64,000 nucleotides of DNA from Adhaeretor mobilis (GTDB taxonomy: Bacteria > Planctomycetota > Planctomycetia > Pirellulales > Lacipirellulaceae): positions 3,769,178-3,833,177 of the forward strand of contig NZ_CP036263.1 in the NCBI RefSeq assembly GCF_007741515.1. The letters run 5' to 3'. The notes under the pieces are model-generated. The model was not told the DNA's origin, did no database searches, and saw only the letters and a program-made list of their open reading frames with translations. Below are positions 55,282-64,000 of the stretch, piece by piece (position 1 is the stretch's first letter; the number at the start of each line of letters is the position of its first letter). The position numbers and the translations under genes are program-made.

Positions 55282-55344
55282 CTTCAGACTAATTCTTACT
55301 TAGAGGGACTTTGGTGGGGAGGCGGTTCGCACAAATGTTGTGCC

Positions 55345-56787
55345 TTAGCTATTGAGTTGAATCGCTTGAATGATCTCATCAAGATTATTCTCTACCTTCA
55401 CAGCCCGATTGGCAAACTGGGCACGGCTAACTCCACGGCTGCCGAGCACGCGTTCAAACTCATCTTGGTCGGCCGTATGGTAGGCGACCGTTGCGGTGGG
55501 GTCTTTCAGCTGGTGGCCGGTAAGGATGCATACCACCCGGTCGCTGGGGGCGATGACGCCCTGCTCCCGCAGCAACTTTGCGCCCGCGACACTGGCCGCA
55601 CTGGCCGGTTCACACCCCATGCCGTTCGCACCGACTTGGCTCTTGGCGTCGAGGATTTGCTGATCGGTTACCTCACGGACTACGCCATCGCAACAGTCGA
55701 GGGCACGCAAGCATTTAATGAGATTCACCGGTCGATTGATCTCGATCGCGCTGGCAATCGTGTCTGCCTTGCCTTGGGCAGCGTCGAGCTCAGCATAGTA
55801 TTTGTCGATAATGGATTGGTCTGGGCTTCCCTCGTTCCAACGCAGGCCGCGCCCTTGGTACAGCTCGTGCAGCGTGTTGGCTCCCTGGGCATTAATTACC
55901 GCTAGGCGAGGGATGCGATCGATCAGGCCCAGCGTATGCAATTCGTGGAACGCTTTGCCAAAGGCACTGCTGTTTCCGAGATTGCCACCGGGGACCACAA
56001 TCCAATCGGGCACTTCCCAGTTGAGACTTTCTAGCACACGCAGCATGATCGTTTTTTGGCCTTCCAGCCGAAATGGATTCACGCTGTTCACCAAATAGAT
56101 TCCCAGTTTCTCGCTCACTTGGCGAACGCGGTGCATCGCGTCGTCGAAGTCACCAGAGATTTGCACCGTGAGTGCCCCATAATCGAGTGCTTGGGAGAGC
56201 TTGCCGTAGGAAATTTTCCCCGAGCCGATGAAGATCACCGCCTGCATGAGCTTGCTCGAGCAGCAGTAAAGCGCTAGTGAAGCACTCGTGTTGCCGGTCG
56301 AGGCACATGCCGCTTTGGTCGCGCCAATCGTGCGAGCATGGGTAAAAGCGGCGGTCATGCCGTTGTCTTTGAAGCTGCCCGAGGGGTTCATGCCCTCGTA
56401 CTCCAGGTACAGTCTCCCGGGGTCCATGCCGATGTACTTGCCAACTCCGTCAGTTTCGATCAGCGGGGTCTGCCCCTCGCCAATCGTGACGATCTGCTCT
56501 GGCTTGGCGAATGGTAGGAGCTCGTGGAATCTCCAAACACCGCTGCGGCACAGGGGCTCGTTGCGGCGGGCCCATTTTTGCTCAAACCACTTGAGAGAAT
56601 CAGGGACCGGCAGTTGGTCCCACTGGTAGGTTACATCCAGCAGGCTACCACAGGCATCGCACGAGGTACGGACCTCACCCACGTCGTAAGTCGCGGCACA
56701 ATCGGGTGATACGCACTGTTGGTAGGCGTGAGTCGTGTTGATGTTAACAGAGCTTGCCACCAGAATCGGGTCTCCAGAGTGCTTCAT
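55345..56787 (-). CDS. thrC: Threonine synthase ThrC
   Basis: PLP enzyme that makes threonine from O-phosphohomoserine. The N-terminal region has a zinc-ribbon-like set of cysteines (Cys 25, 30, 43, 46), typical of the archaeal/cyanobacterial-like class. GEGQTPLIE near 103, the PLP Lys 140 in [28 protein letters not shown] near 161, [16 protein letters not shown] near 271 and [12 protein letters not shown] follow. At 480 residues it is somewhat long for this class. It is the first gene of the thrC-dapB unit, so aspartate-family synthesis is grouped here. Confidence 0.95.
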   Translation of the reverse strand: MKHSGDPILVASSVNINTTHAYQQCVSPDCAATYDVGEVRTSCDACGSLLDVTYQWDQLPVPDSLKWFEQKWARRNEPLCRSGVWRFHELLPFAKPEQIVTIGEGQTPLIETDGVGKYIGMDPGRLYLEYEGMNPSGSFKDNGMTAAFTHARTIGATKAACASTGNTSASLALYCCSSKLMQAVIFIGSGKISYGKLSQALDYGALTVQISGDFDDAMHRVRQVSEKLGIYLVNSVNPFRLEGQKTIMLRVLESLNWEVPDWIVVPGGNLGNSSAFGKAFHELHTLGLIDRIPRLAVINAQGANTLHELYQGRGLRWNEGSPDQSIIDKYYAELDAAQGKADTIASAIEINRPVNLIKCLRALDCCDGVVREVTDQQILDAKSQVGANGMGCEPASAASVAGAKLLREQGVIAPSDRVVCILTGHQLKDPTATVAYHTADQDEFERVLGSRGVSRAQFANRAVKVENNLDEIIQAIQLNS

Positions 56788-57235
56788 GGCCAGCTAGCAG
56801 CCGGCTTCCGCAGTCGCTCGAAGTAGGGAATGGCAGGGGTTAAATGCCAATGAGAAAACAACTTATAGAGTCTACTAGGCGACACCAGAAGTGGCAACGT
56901 GGGCAGGCAGACGTGTCCGGCAAGAATTATTGGCACTTTTTTTGACCTGCGGAAAAGGTGTCAGGAACGAATGGCATTAACATTTGCGCAACAATTTAAA
57001 TGCAGAGGCTGATATTCGGCACGCACTCGGCCATAGGCGGTGCACCCTGGGAGGGCGATAAGCCTACGGGACACACAGAAACAAACGACCGCATAAAGTG
57101 CGATGGACCACGACTTACGGACAGCCGCGGCCCAGACTTCCTGCTACGCCGCGGGCGGCTTTTCCGAGTGGCCAGCAAGACTCCTAAACACTTACCTAGA
57201 AACAACTTACGTTGACAACATGCCTACCTGCCGGT
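56788..57235. other. Intergenic region upstream of the dksA-like gene
   Basis: 450 bp with the promoters of thrC (minus) and the dksA-like gene (plus). A GC-rich imperfect hairpin at 57123-57160 is followed by TTTT, but no gene precedes it on that strand, so it could end an undetected small RNA. No protein-coding gene is seen. Confidence 0.45.
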
Positions 57236-57264
57236 TTGACGTTTTCGAAAGGGAGGCTTATGAT
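57236..57264 (+). promoter_or_regulatory. Sigma-70-type promoter of the dksA-like gene
   Basis: TTGACG (57236-57241), 17-bp spacer, TATGAT (57259-57264): five of six matches in each hexamer and ideal spacing. Start of transcription would be near 57271, leaving a leader of about 145 nt. Confidence 0.7.
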
Positions 57265-57413
57265 GGCAAGTCTCTGCCGAGTGTGCAGAGATCAAGCAAT
57301 TACAACCACTCTCACCGAAGACAGCAGAAGGAACATGCTGATTCAAAGCTGATCTCGTCGGATAGCTTGCACCTCTGCAATGAGGCGAAGGGGCGAGTTA
57401 AGAGTCTGAAGAG

Positions 57414-57824
57414 ATGAACAGGGGACTGAAGAGCGCTATGAAGAAAGCAGACATGAAAGTCTATCGCGAGCGTTTGCTCGATCTCAGGGCTCGCCTGCGT
57501 GGCGACGTAAGCTCGATGGCAGATTCCGCCTTGAGAAAATCGGGGATGAATGGCGAAGGTACCGCGAGCATGCCCATTCACATGGCCGAATTGGGCAGCG
57601 AGAATTACGAGCAGGAATTCACGCTAAGCCTGCTAGCGACCGAGGGAAACCGCCTCGAAATGATCGAATCGGCTCTGGATCGCGTCGAAGCAGGAACTTA
57701 CGGCCAATGCGTGCATTGCGAGAAGGTTGTGCCAAAGACTCGCTTGAATGCCATTCCCTACACGCCGCTCTGTATTAAATGTGCCGAGCTTCGTAGCCAG
57801 GGCAAGCTCGAAATGAAAGACTAG
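57414..57824 (+). CDS. DksA/TraR-family zinc-finger transcription factor
   Basis: Protein of 136 residues (128 if the in-frame ATG 57438 is used). An N-terminal coiled coil (KVYRERLLDLRARLRGDVSS ... LLATEGNRLEMIESALDRVEAG) is followed by the zinc finger CVHCEKVVPKTRL ... PLCIKCAE with four Cys. This matches DksA-like proteins that reach into the RNA polymerase secondary channel with ppGpp to adjust stable RNA and stress transcription. The conserved acidic tip of the coiled coil in DksA is not clearly present, so this may be a DksA variant. The sigma-70-type promoter at 57236 serves it; lspA follows 67 bp downstream. Confidence 0.85.
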   Translation: MNRGLKSAMKKADMKVYRERLLDLRARLRGDVSSMADSALRKSGMNGEGTASMPIHMAELGSENYEQEFTLSLLATEGNRLEMIESALDRVEAGTYGQCVHCEKVVPKTRLNAIPYTPLCIKCAELRSQGKLEMKD

Positions 57825-57891
57825 CTGCGGGCACGTAGCTAACCCCTACGTTGCTCAGACAGAGAGCACCTAGCGTTCAAGGAGGACGAAT

Positions 57892-58464
57892 GTGACCGAA
57901 GCCCCAGCAAGACTGCCCGCCTCACGTTACGTCCTATTCTTAGCCCCCGCCGTTTTGGGCTGCCTGCTTGATCTGTGGACCAAGTCCTGGACGTTCGCTC
58001 ACCCGGAGCAGTTTCAAGGCAAGGGCTGGTGGCTATGGGAGGGACACGCTGGGATTCAGTTGAGCCTTAACGAGGGCGCCCTGTTCGGCATGGGGCAAGG
58101 CCAGGTTTGGCTATTCGCTGTGTGTGCACTGGTTGCCATCGTAGGAATTCCGCTCTGGTTGTTTCGCTACCGAGCCGCGGAAGACTCTAGGCTCACATTC
58201 GCTATGGGCGCAATCATGGGCGGAGTGCTCGGGAATCTCTACGATCGGATGGGCATGCATGGGCTCACCTGGGATCGCTTCTACGCGCAACGCGAGGGCC
58301 CCGTTTACGCGGTTCGAGACTGGATACTCGTGCAATGGGATGATCGTTGGGTATGGCCCAACTTCAATATCGCGGACACCTTGCTGGTGTGCGGAGCGGG
58401 GACACTCATGTTGCTCTCCTTCTTCGGCGAGCGAGATCAGCCCCAGGGTGATGACGAAGCTTAG
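57892..58464 (+). CDS. lspA: Signal peptidase II LspA
   Basis: Inner-membrane aspartyl protease that removes the signal peptide of lipid-modified prolipoproteins, of which several are encoded in this window. Start GTG 57892 is fixed by AAGGAGG six bases upstream; the ATG two bases earlier is followed directly by a stop. 190 residues with four hydrophobic segments. Active-site aspartates lie in GNLYDRMGMHG (Asp 118) and FNIADTLLV (Asp 152). The LNEGALFGMGQG loop is conserved. It is longer than the usual ~165 residues because of extra loop residues near 30-50. Confidence 0.95.
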   Translation: MTEAPARLPASRYVLFLAPAVLGCLLDLWTKSWTFAHPEQFQGKGWWLWEGHAGIQLSLNEGALFGMGQGQVWLFAVCALVAIVGIPLWLFRYRAAEDSRLTFAMGAIMGGVLGNLYDRMGMHGLTWDRFYAQREGPVYAVRDWILVQWDDRWVWPNFNIADTLLVCGAGTLMLLSFFGERDQPQGDDEA

Positions 58465-58724
58465 TCACTCGGGGCAGCGAAGCTCACGGTGTGCCGCACC
58501 TTCTTCCCCTCCTTGCGATTGCTAGTAACTGATCCTGAGTCTTCCAGTCAGTGCCCCGGCGGAGAACTTATTGAGTCCTCGGATGTCGTGTTGCTTCCTC
58601 TGAGAGCCTTCCAGTGGAAGGCGGATATTGCCTAGCTAAGCCAACCTCGCAGATAACTCTTCTGGCTATCGTCGAAGCCACGCAACTCCATCGCGGCGTG
58701 AAACTGATTCCCGGAAATCGGGAA

Positions 58725-59825
58725 TCACTGCGCCGAGGCTTTCACGCCTTCTGAGGAAAAGACAATATTATCGTCGTTGTCCAGCGGGAACACGGCCAGC
58801 GGCACGCCCTCTTCCCACAACGAGCGTTTGAGCTGCCTGAGATCTTCATAGGCATCCGGGTAAACCCAGGCGACTACACTCTCGGTGGTCGAGCGACGGC
58901 GGCGAAGTCGTTGCGTGAACTTTGAATTCGGCATGAGGGCTTGCTCGATCGGCTGCCCGACCTGCTCAGAGGTAGGCATGAATTCTCCGGTAATCACCTG
59001 CTTGACCTTTGCAGAAGCCATCAGTGGCGTAGCGGTCACAGGGATCTCGGAGTACTGCGAGAGCGTCAACCGCATCCGAAAGCCGTCGATCGGGCCTGCA
59101 ATATCAACGGCCTGGCCACGCTCTCTCACGCCTTGACGAAGGTAGGCCGCTCCGTTGCGAATCTCGTCCAGCAGTTCGTCAGCTGGCACAATCGCCAGCC
59201 TACCGTTGCGGAGCCGTACGTGGATCGAATCATCCTCAACTTCTCTCGCCAGAGGCGTGGGAACACAAATCAGCTCTTCGGACTCCTCGGTCTGCCCAAC
59301 CAGAGCCATCTGCTGCTCGGAGAGTTTTTGTAGTTCTAGCTGGGCAGTGACCAAGTCCCGCTGGACATCGAAATCCTCGCGGGCCTGCTCGTCGAGTAAT
59401 TCGCGCCGCCTAGCGAGGTCTTGCTCTTGGACGCTTTGCAGGGTGAGGAGTCTCTGTCGCTCTGCTTCTAAGGCCAAGCGGTCTTCGATCACCTGCCTAG
59501 CTCGCTCGACCTGTTTGGCGTTCTCACGGTCCGCGAAGGCTATCTCGCGCCGCAAGGCAAGCACTTCTCCTGCAATATCTTGTGGGTTTGCAGTGAGAGC
59601 ATTTATGTCTCCCTGGTCAGGACTAGGACCTGTTTCCAACGAAACCTGTTGGAGCTTCCCATCAGTCTCAGGAGAGGCGAGAAGCACACCTTGGGAAGCT
59701 CGCACGCCGACGACCATAACCAAGATAATGAGGATGCCGACGATGTTCGCTACGATATCGAGGAACGAGTCCTCACCGGGCATCCCCTCATCGGATTCGG
59801 CGCGTGCTTCTCTAGCGTGTGACAC
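58725..59825 (-). CDS. ExbD/TolR-like membrane protein with coiled coil and unknown C-terminal domain (partner 1)
   Basis: Protein of 366 residues from GTG 59825, preceded by AAGGA; the start lies inside the end of the previous gene (14-bp overlap), so translation is coupled. One membrane helix at ~21-43 begins with DSFLDIVANIVGILII, where Asp 23 occupies the place of the essential proton-path aspartate of ExbD, TolR and MotB. A Glu/Arg/Gln-rich coiled coil spans ~75-180. The C-terminal ~180 residues are a globular domain (LRNGRLAIVPADELLDEIRNG ... VYPDAYEDLRQLKRSL) of no named family, expected in the periplasm. It has no OmpA/peptidoglycan motif. Third gene of the 63509-58725 operon. Confidence 0.75.
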   Translation of the reverse strand: MSHAREARAESDEGMPGEDSFLDIVANIVGILIILVMVVGVRASQGVLLASPETDGKLQQVSLETGPSPDQGDINALTANPQDIAGEVLALRREIAFADRENAKQVERARQVIEDRLALEAERQRLLTLQSVQEQDLARRRELLDEQAREDFDVQRDLVTAQLELQKLSEQQMALVGQTEESEELICVPTPLAREVEDDSIHVRLRNGRLAIVPADELLDEIRNGAAYLRQGVRERGQAVDIAGPIDGFRMRLTLSQYSEIPVTATPLMASAKVKQVITGEFMPTSEQVGQPIEQALMPNSKFTQRLRRRRSTTESVVAWVYPDAYEDLRQLKRSLWEEGVPLAVFPLDNDDNIVFSSEGVKASAQ

Positions 59826-61833
59826 GAGGAGTTCCTTCCGAGGATGTTCTCGCCACGGTAGACGACCTAATGTCCACACCGCTGCCTGACAGCAGTCGAG
59901 CTAGGTTGTCTGCCTGGCGCTGTGCATCGGGATCGACATTCAACATGAGCACTGGCTTCCAGTGCATGCTGCGTCCAGCCAATCCCCACTCTTTGGTACG
60001 GCGCTGCAATTGCACCGCGAACTCGTCCAGCACGCGGCCGGTTGGTTGATCGAAGGAAACGAAGCCGCTAGGTCCGCTCGAACGGCGCCCATCGCCCGAG
60101 AGCAGCTCGAAACCTTCTCTGCTCACGACCACGGCAATCGGCCGCCGCATGGCCATTGATGTCTGGCGCGATTTCTTGAGGGCCCAATCCGCTCCTCGCT
60201 CGCCGGCAGCACTTTCGGCTTGTGGCGTGTTGGAGAAGGTTTGTGTCGAGCCGGCTTGCTGACCACTCTGGCCGGGGGAAGGCTGACCGCCGCCAGCGCC
60301 CCCTGAGGCCTGCTCCGAACCGGCGGAACCGCCTGCTGACCCCTTCGACGAACTACCCCCTGCGGCCCCCTGATCGGCTGTAGAGCCGCTCGCTTGCGAA
60401 CCACCAGGTGAGCCGCCGGTACCATCCCCAGAGCCGCCTCGCCCTGATTCACCTGCCTCCGAAGAATCGCCGGCTTGATTCTGCCCCTGGGCATTCGGAT
60501 CGCCGGAAGTACCGGACTCCCCAGGATTACCAGCCCCATCCCCAGCCACGCCGCCCCCTCCAGTCCCACCACTGCCCGAACTCGCAGAACCGCTGCCTGG
60601 AAAATTAGGTCCCGAACTGCCGGCGTTGCTTCCGCTTCCTTGCCCGCTACCGAAACGATTGTCGCTTTCCGATGCCACTGACGTGCTCAGGCCATCAGCG
60701 CTTGCGGATTCCCCGTACCGATCGGATGCTCCGCCATTGCCAGTTCCGCCGTAATCGATGTTCGCATAGTTCTGCCCACGATAGTGCTGGCCGCCGGAGC
60801 CGGGCCCAGAGCCGTAGCCCCCACCCGTTCCCCCGCCACGCCCAACAGCAACGCGAGCGAATCGACGTGGGGCCGCCTTCGCGAGCCGCTCCTGCTGAAT
60901 GCGAGCAAACTCTACAGCGTGACTCTGAGTGTTAGCCAGACGCGGTTCGACAGCCGGGAACTCGAGCTGCTTTCCCTCTGCAATGAACTCATAGCCGAAG
61001 GAAATGTCCGCCACCTTCAACGCAGCCAGAGCCTGTCGGTAAGCATTTCGTCCCGAAGGACGTACGATCAGCAGGGGATAGGGATCCAGCGGCTCCTGGC
61101 CCGTTGCGGCTGCTTCCTTGTTGTAGTGGGCCTGCGTCGCACGCAGAGCGGCAGCCAGAGCGTTACCCGGTCGGAGAGGCTTCACAAAGTCCTTCTCGGT
61201 AAGTTCGATTCCGCCTGGCTGCACGACGATCGCCTCTTCCAGACACTCGATGAATACCGGCGGGCGGAATGTGCCGTTGGGGCCACGGTAAGGGAGAATG
61301 GCATACGTCTTCGGCCGCTTCGCCTCCCCCTGCATCTCTTCTACTTGGTCGCTCGTCTCTTCGATGAGTTGCTGCAATCGGGCCAGTTCGCTCTTCGCTT
61401 GCTCGCTGTCGACTGTGAGATCGCCCTCAGCCGCTTTGAGTTGCCCATTGTTGATGTATAGTTCCGCCACGATATGCTCAAGCCGCCTAGCGTGTTCCTC
61501 AAGGTGGGCTAGCTGAGCTCGCTCGTTGGCAACGCGTTGGGAAAGCTCCCGGGATTGCCGAGCTTGCTCGTCGCGAAGCTTGCGCAGCAGCTGCAACTCG
61601 GCGATCTTGGAGTCGAGTTCGCCGGACGTTTTCGCCTTGGAGGGCGCAGCTGCCGCCGCGACATTCGCCGTCGAGTCAGTAGCCGATTGCGTGGCGCCCT
61701 CTTTGGCAACGCGCGACGCCTGTTCGGCGAGCACGACCAACAGGACGAGCAATGCGCCCATCGTGCAGAGCAGCACTGCTAAAAAGGGAAACAGGCTGAC
61801 CGCTTTCGAGTTATCTCTAACCGCGCGGCTCAT
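59812..61833 (-). CDS. ExbD-like membrane protein with coiled coil and Gly/Ser-rich linker (partner 2)
   Basis: Protein of 673 residues; its ATG overlaps the stop of the upstream channel gene in ATGA. One membrane helix (SLFPFLAVLLCTMGALLVLLVVL, ~13-35) aligns with the ExbD helix but lacks an aspartate. A coiled coil (~60-165) and a globular domain follow (~168-335: YAILPYRGPNGTFRPPVFIEC ... LLIVRPSGRNAYRQALAALK). Then comes a ~210-residue low-complexity Gly/Ser linker (~340-550), and a second globular part at the end (RRPIAVVVSREGFELL ... HWKPVLMLNVDPDAQRQADNLARLL). No known family beyond the membrane anchor. It probably spans the periplasm. Second gene of the operon. Confidence 0.75.
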   Translation of the reverse strand: MSRAVRDNSKAVSLFPFLAVLLCTMGALLVLLVVLAEQASRVAKEGATQSATDSTANVAAAAAPSKAKTSGELDSKIAELQLLRKLRDEQARQSRELSQRVANERAQLAHLEEHARRLEHIVAELYINNGQLKAAEGDLTVDSEQAKSELARLQQLIEETSDQVEEMQGEAKRPKTYAILPYRGPNGTFRPPVFIECLEEAIVVQPGGIELTEKDFVKPLRPGNALAAALRATQAHYNKEAAATGQEPLDPYPLLIVRPSGRNAYRQALAALKVADISFGYEFIAEGKQLEFPAVEPRLANTQSHAVEFARIQQERLAKAAPRRFARVAVGRGGGTGGGYGSGPGSGGQHYRGQNYANIDYGGTGNGGASDRYGESASADGLSTSVASESDNRFGSGQGSGSNAGSSGPNFPGSGSASSGSGGTGGGGVAGDGAGNPGESGTSGDPNAQGQNQAGDSSEAGESGRGGSGDGTGGSPGGSQASGSTADQGAAGGSSSKGSAGGSAGSEQASGGAGGGQPSPGQSGQQAGSTQTFSNTPQAESAAGERGADWALKKSRQTSMAMRRPIAVVVSREGFELLSGDGRRSSGPSGFVSFDQPTGRVLDEFAVQLQRRTKEWGLAGRSMHWKPVLMLNVDPDAQRQADNLARLLSGSGVDIRSSTVARTSSEGTPRVTR

Positions 61834-63509
61834 GCAGCGTAGCTCGTTGGCTCCCCAGCTTCCGTGTCATCCACACTACTCAAGGCAATCTCAGTCGCCT
61901 GCGGCGATGGTTGGCCCAGACGCGAGCTGAGCATCTGTAGCGTTGCGGAAAGGCTCATCACGGTCTGCTCGAAGTGATGCGAACCGGCCAGCGAGCGGAG
62001 ATTGCTATTTAGCGCCTCTTCCAATTTGCGAACTTGCCCTGTGGCTTCCACCACCTGCAGTAGAACGTCGCCCTGCTTAATAAGTTGTTGCTGCTGGGCT
62101 ACTGTCGTACCAGCGGCCTCGATGAGCGCGGCTTGCATGTCCTTCAGCAGTTGCTCGCTGCGAGCAACCAGTTCTTCCTGCCGCGTGGACGCGACCAGGA
62201 CTGCTTCGCCAAGGGCACCTTCAACGTCGGAGAGATGCTGTCGGTTTTCGTTGGCCAATTGCGTTTCCGATGCAATAAGCGTTTCGGTATGCACTTCATA
62301 AGCCTCTGCCAGAGCAGCAACGTACTGGGTGGCACCTTGTTCCATGACTTCTGTCAGCTTCAACGTACCCGTGTTGAGTACGCCTGCGTGATGCTGCATG
62401 CCATCGTTCATGACGGCTGAGTGCTGTTCGAGCCCTTCATTGAGGATTTCCGCGTGGCGAATGAGTGTCTGTTCGAGCTGCTCCGCAAAACGGCCCACGC
62501 TCTCATTCAAGCCCGTCGAGTGTGTCTTTAAGCCACGCGAAAGCCCGTTCGCCAGCGCTGTGCTTACGGTCTCAGCTGTGTGATCGGCAAGTTTGGACCA
62601 CTTTTTGCTTGTCTCCTGCAGCGAGTTGGTCAGTAGGTCTGTCTGCTGCTGGCAAGCTGTATCTACAACAGCCAGAAGTTGTTCTGAAGCGCGCAGAATC
62701 GAAGCCATGTGTGGATCGTGCGACGAGCCATATTGCTTGAACCGCCCCACAAGCTGCTCTTCGGCTCGTTGATCTACGGTCGATAGGAGGTTGACTTCCA
62801 CCCGTTCGACAAGGAATTTTGAGAACAGTAAGACCATCGACAATGCCAGCGCCAGCGCGGTTGTATCAAATGCCACGCTCAAACCAGAAATGACCTGGGG
62901 GAGCGACTGCTCCATCTGGCTACCCGAAAGCTGCGCAATGGCCATCGTGATACCGATAACCGTGCCCAAGAATCCTAGAATGGGTATCGTGGAAGCGATG
63001 ATCCGTACCGAAGCATAGCTATGATGCATTCGTCCCAGGTCAATGTCTTGCAGATGACGCAAGTGTTCTTCTAACGCGTCTGCCGTGCCCCGCTTGCTTA
63101 CGTACTGCAAGGCATTTCGCAGTCGCCGCACAAGGTAGCTGTCTTGCAAGCTAGCCGAGCCACTGTTGACCTGCCGCAACAATTCACCCGTGTTTTCGAC
63201 ACTCTCTCCTTCGGCTGACGGCGTCGCAAGCCCCGTGCGTTCCAACGACCCGAACTGAATCGCCAGCCCAAGAAGCTTGATGACCAATACCGCAGTACCA
63301 ATGCAGAATAACGCAACCGTGACATTCTCGATCCAGTACCCATTGAAGTACCGCTGGACAGCGCTACCCTCGGGAAAGCTGCGAACGAACACCGCGTAGA
63401 AACCAAGATAGGCGAGCCCACCCCAGATGATCGACTGCCGAAGCAGCCATTCAGAAATGCTAGTAATACGCGACACGGCGACCAATCCTTTGTTAGTAGT
63501 CTTTCTCAT
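61830..63509 (-). CDS. MotA/TolQ/ExbB-like proton channel protein with long coiled-coil tail
   Basis: Protein of 559 residues from ATG 63509 (MRKTTNKG); ATG 63566 adds 19 residues, and neither has a clear Shine-Dalgarno. Membrane helices lie near 20-42, 62-85 and in the TolQ/ExbB core at ~160-235, which shows IIASTIPILGFLGTVIGITM, AIAQLSG and LSVAFDTTALALALSMVLLF with the family Thr/Gly pattern. From ~240 to ~540 it is one long helical coiled coil with heptads and Gln/Glu/His-rich repeats (LNEGLEQHSAVMNDGMQHHA), a tail not found in ExbB or TolQ but reminiscent of ZorA in the Zorya defence system. The ATGA overlap with the next gene marks the operon start. Confidence 0.85.
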   Translation of the reverse strand: MRKTTNKGLVAVSRITSISEWLLRQSIIWGGLAYLGFYAVFVRSFPEGSAVQRYFNGYWIENVTVALFCIGTAVLVIKLLGLAIQFGSLERTGLATPSAEGESVENTGELLRQVNSGSASLQDSYLVRRLRNALQYVSKRGTADALEEHLRHLQDIDLGRMHHSYASVRIIASTIPILGFLGTVIGITMAIAQLSGSQMEQSLPQVISGLSVAFDTTALALALSMVLLFSKFLVERVEVNLLSTVDQRAEEQLVGRFKQYGSSHDPHMASILRASEQLLAVVDTACQQQTDLLTNSLQETSKKWSKLADHTAETVSTALANGLSRGLKTHSTGLNESVGRFAEQLEQTLIRHAEILNEGLEQHSAVMNDGMQHHAGVLNTGTLKLTEVMEQGATQYVAALAEAYEVHTETLIASETQLANENRQHLSDVEGALGEAVLVASTRQEELVARSEQLLKDMQAALIEAAGTTVAQQQQLIKQGDVLLQVVEATGQVRKLEEALNSNLRSLAGSHHFEQTVMSLSATLQMLSSRLGQPSPQATEIALSSVDDTEAGEPTSYAA

Positions 63510-63566
63510 CCGACGTCTACTGACGCCACAAACAGCTAAAGCTGGGAGCTGGTTGCTCCCCCTCAT

Positions 63567-64000
63567 AAATCCCGCTTAGCCTTCCCTACCAACCAACGCG
63601 CACGGTGATCGGTCGGAGAGGACCTTCCCTTATAGAATCGGCACAACCGTCAAAATTTACTGAGCCGAAATCGACGAAAACTGCCCATCGATTGCTAGCA
63701 CTGATTGCTGGGGATTTCAGAACTAAAGCCGGATAGTGTTGGGCGGGTTCTGGCAAGCGAGGTGGTTAGCAGGTTCCTGCCAGAACTTGCTCCACTGTTT
63801 CCTTCCTACCCTTGGTGCGAATTCAAGCGAAACCCTGTTGCAATGCGGCCCAGAAGACCAAAAATCGGATTTCCTTGACCAACCGGCAAAGATTGCCAAA
63901 GCCCCAGGCACGTGAGGGACGATACCGTTCTTACTGAATAAAACACACGCCCGCGACAATCAAACTGACGCGGCGACGAAACATCCCAGGGGGGATAGCA
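63567..64000. other. Right-edge non-coding region
   Basis: About 430 bp upstream of the ExbB-like operon. Only a short unconvincing minus-strand ORF is present. The operon promoter must lie here or in the leader, but I see no clear -35/-10 or -24/-12 pair. Confidence 0.5.

Noticed and set aside
56931..56945. Sigma-54-like TGGCACT-N4-TTGA
   Set aside because: The essential GC of the -12 element is GA, and a good sigma-70 promoter lies closer to the gene.
57123..57163. GC-rich hairpin followed by TTTT
   Set aside because: Arms pair in competing ways and no gene precedes it; kept only as a remark on the intergenic region.
58725..63509. Zorya defence system
   Set aside because: The long coiled-coil tail resembles ZorA, but there is no OmpA-domain ZorB, no helicase (ZorD) and no ZorC or ZorE nearby.

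Overview
The window looks like a chromosomal segment of a planctomycete, most likely of the Pirellulales/Lacipirellulaceae type. This is inferred from gene content and not from a database match. The supporting signs are PEP-CTERM secreted proteins (ends near 20971 and 39765), a dockerin-like repeat beside one of them, a Ser/Thr kinase with a DWG motif and TPR tail, several CsrA-type regulators, many Gram-negative style lipoproteins and signal peptides, a likely outer-membrane beta-barrel, and an ExbB/ExbD-like operon with very long soluble tails. I found no rRNA, tRNA, CRISPR array, prophage or complete insertion sequence.

Layout. 1-4276: end of an exopolysaccharide locus (O-antigen ligase/polymerase cut by the left edge, then a CapD/FlaA1-type sugar-nucleotide dehydratase). 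4265-9442: membrane and transport genes (USP-DUF389 fusion, sugar porter) and a long adenylate-kinase-like protein. 10114-11588: tandem pair of small secreted proteins with poly-Asp tails. 11887-13511: PHP-type tyrosine phosphatase coupled to a TAT-exported metallopeptidase-like protein. 13857-19757: two csrA genes, each behind a sigma-54-like promoter, bracketing an aminotransferase, a CobW GTPase and a lipoprotein lipase. 20252-24212: PEP-CTERM protein, UVR-motif protein, hemerythrin-like protein, ArfB, sugar isomerase. 25105-29719: NarL response regulator, TerB-AAA-zinc-ribbon ATPase, a sigma-54-driven secreted coiled-coil protein, PlsC and an overlapping 55-residue DUF1328 protein. 30051-33820: small lipoprotein behind a possible attenuator, PfkB kinase, ThpR and an outer-membrane protein. 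33979-40143: MarC-like gene that has lost its end, then a 1375-residue repeat protein flanked by two copies of a 163-bp non-coding element.

40172-48113: membrane Ser/Thr kinase, VKOR-DsbA fusion, a decayed nucleotidyltransferase cassette, RecA with a basic N-terminal extension, and a serine hydrolase. 48142-53970: metallophosphoesterase, diheme cytochrome, ThiC behind a structured leader that lacks the TPP-riboswitch boxes, an HMA-domain lipoprotein and an LplT-like transporter. 54059-58464: thrC-dapB operon (aspartate-family amino acids) and dksA-like/lspA. 58725-63509: three translationally coupled genes for a MotA/TolQ/ExbB-like channel with a long coiled-coil tail and two different ExbD-like partners.

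The best candidate for an undescribed system is that last operon: an ion-driven motor with a heteromeric stator, in which only one of the two ExbD-like proteins keeps the membrane aspartate. Second is the regulatory theme of CsrA copies plus sigma-54 promoters. Start codons were moved from the longest possible ORF wherever a signal peptide, Shine-Dalgarno sequence or overlap argued for it; these choices are stated per gene.
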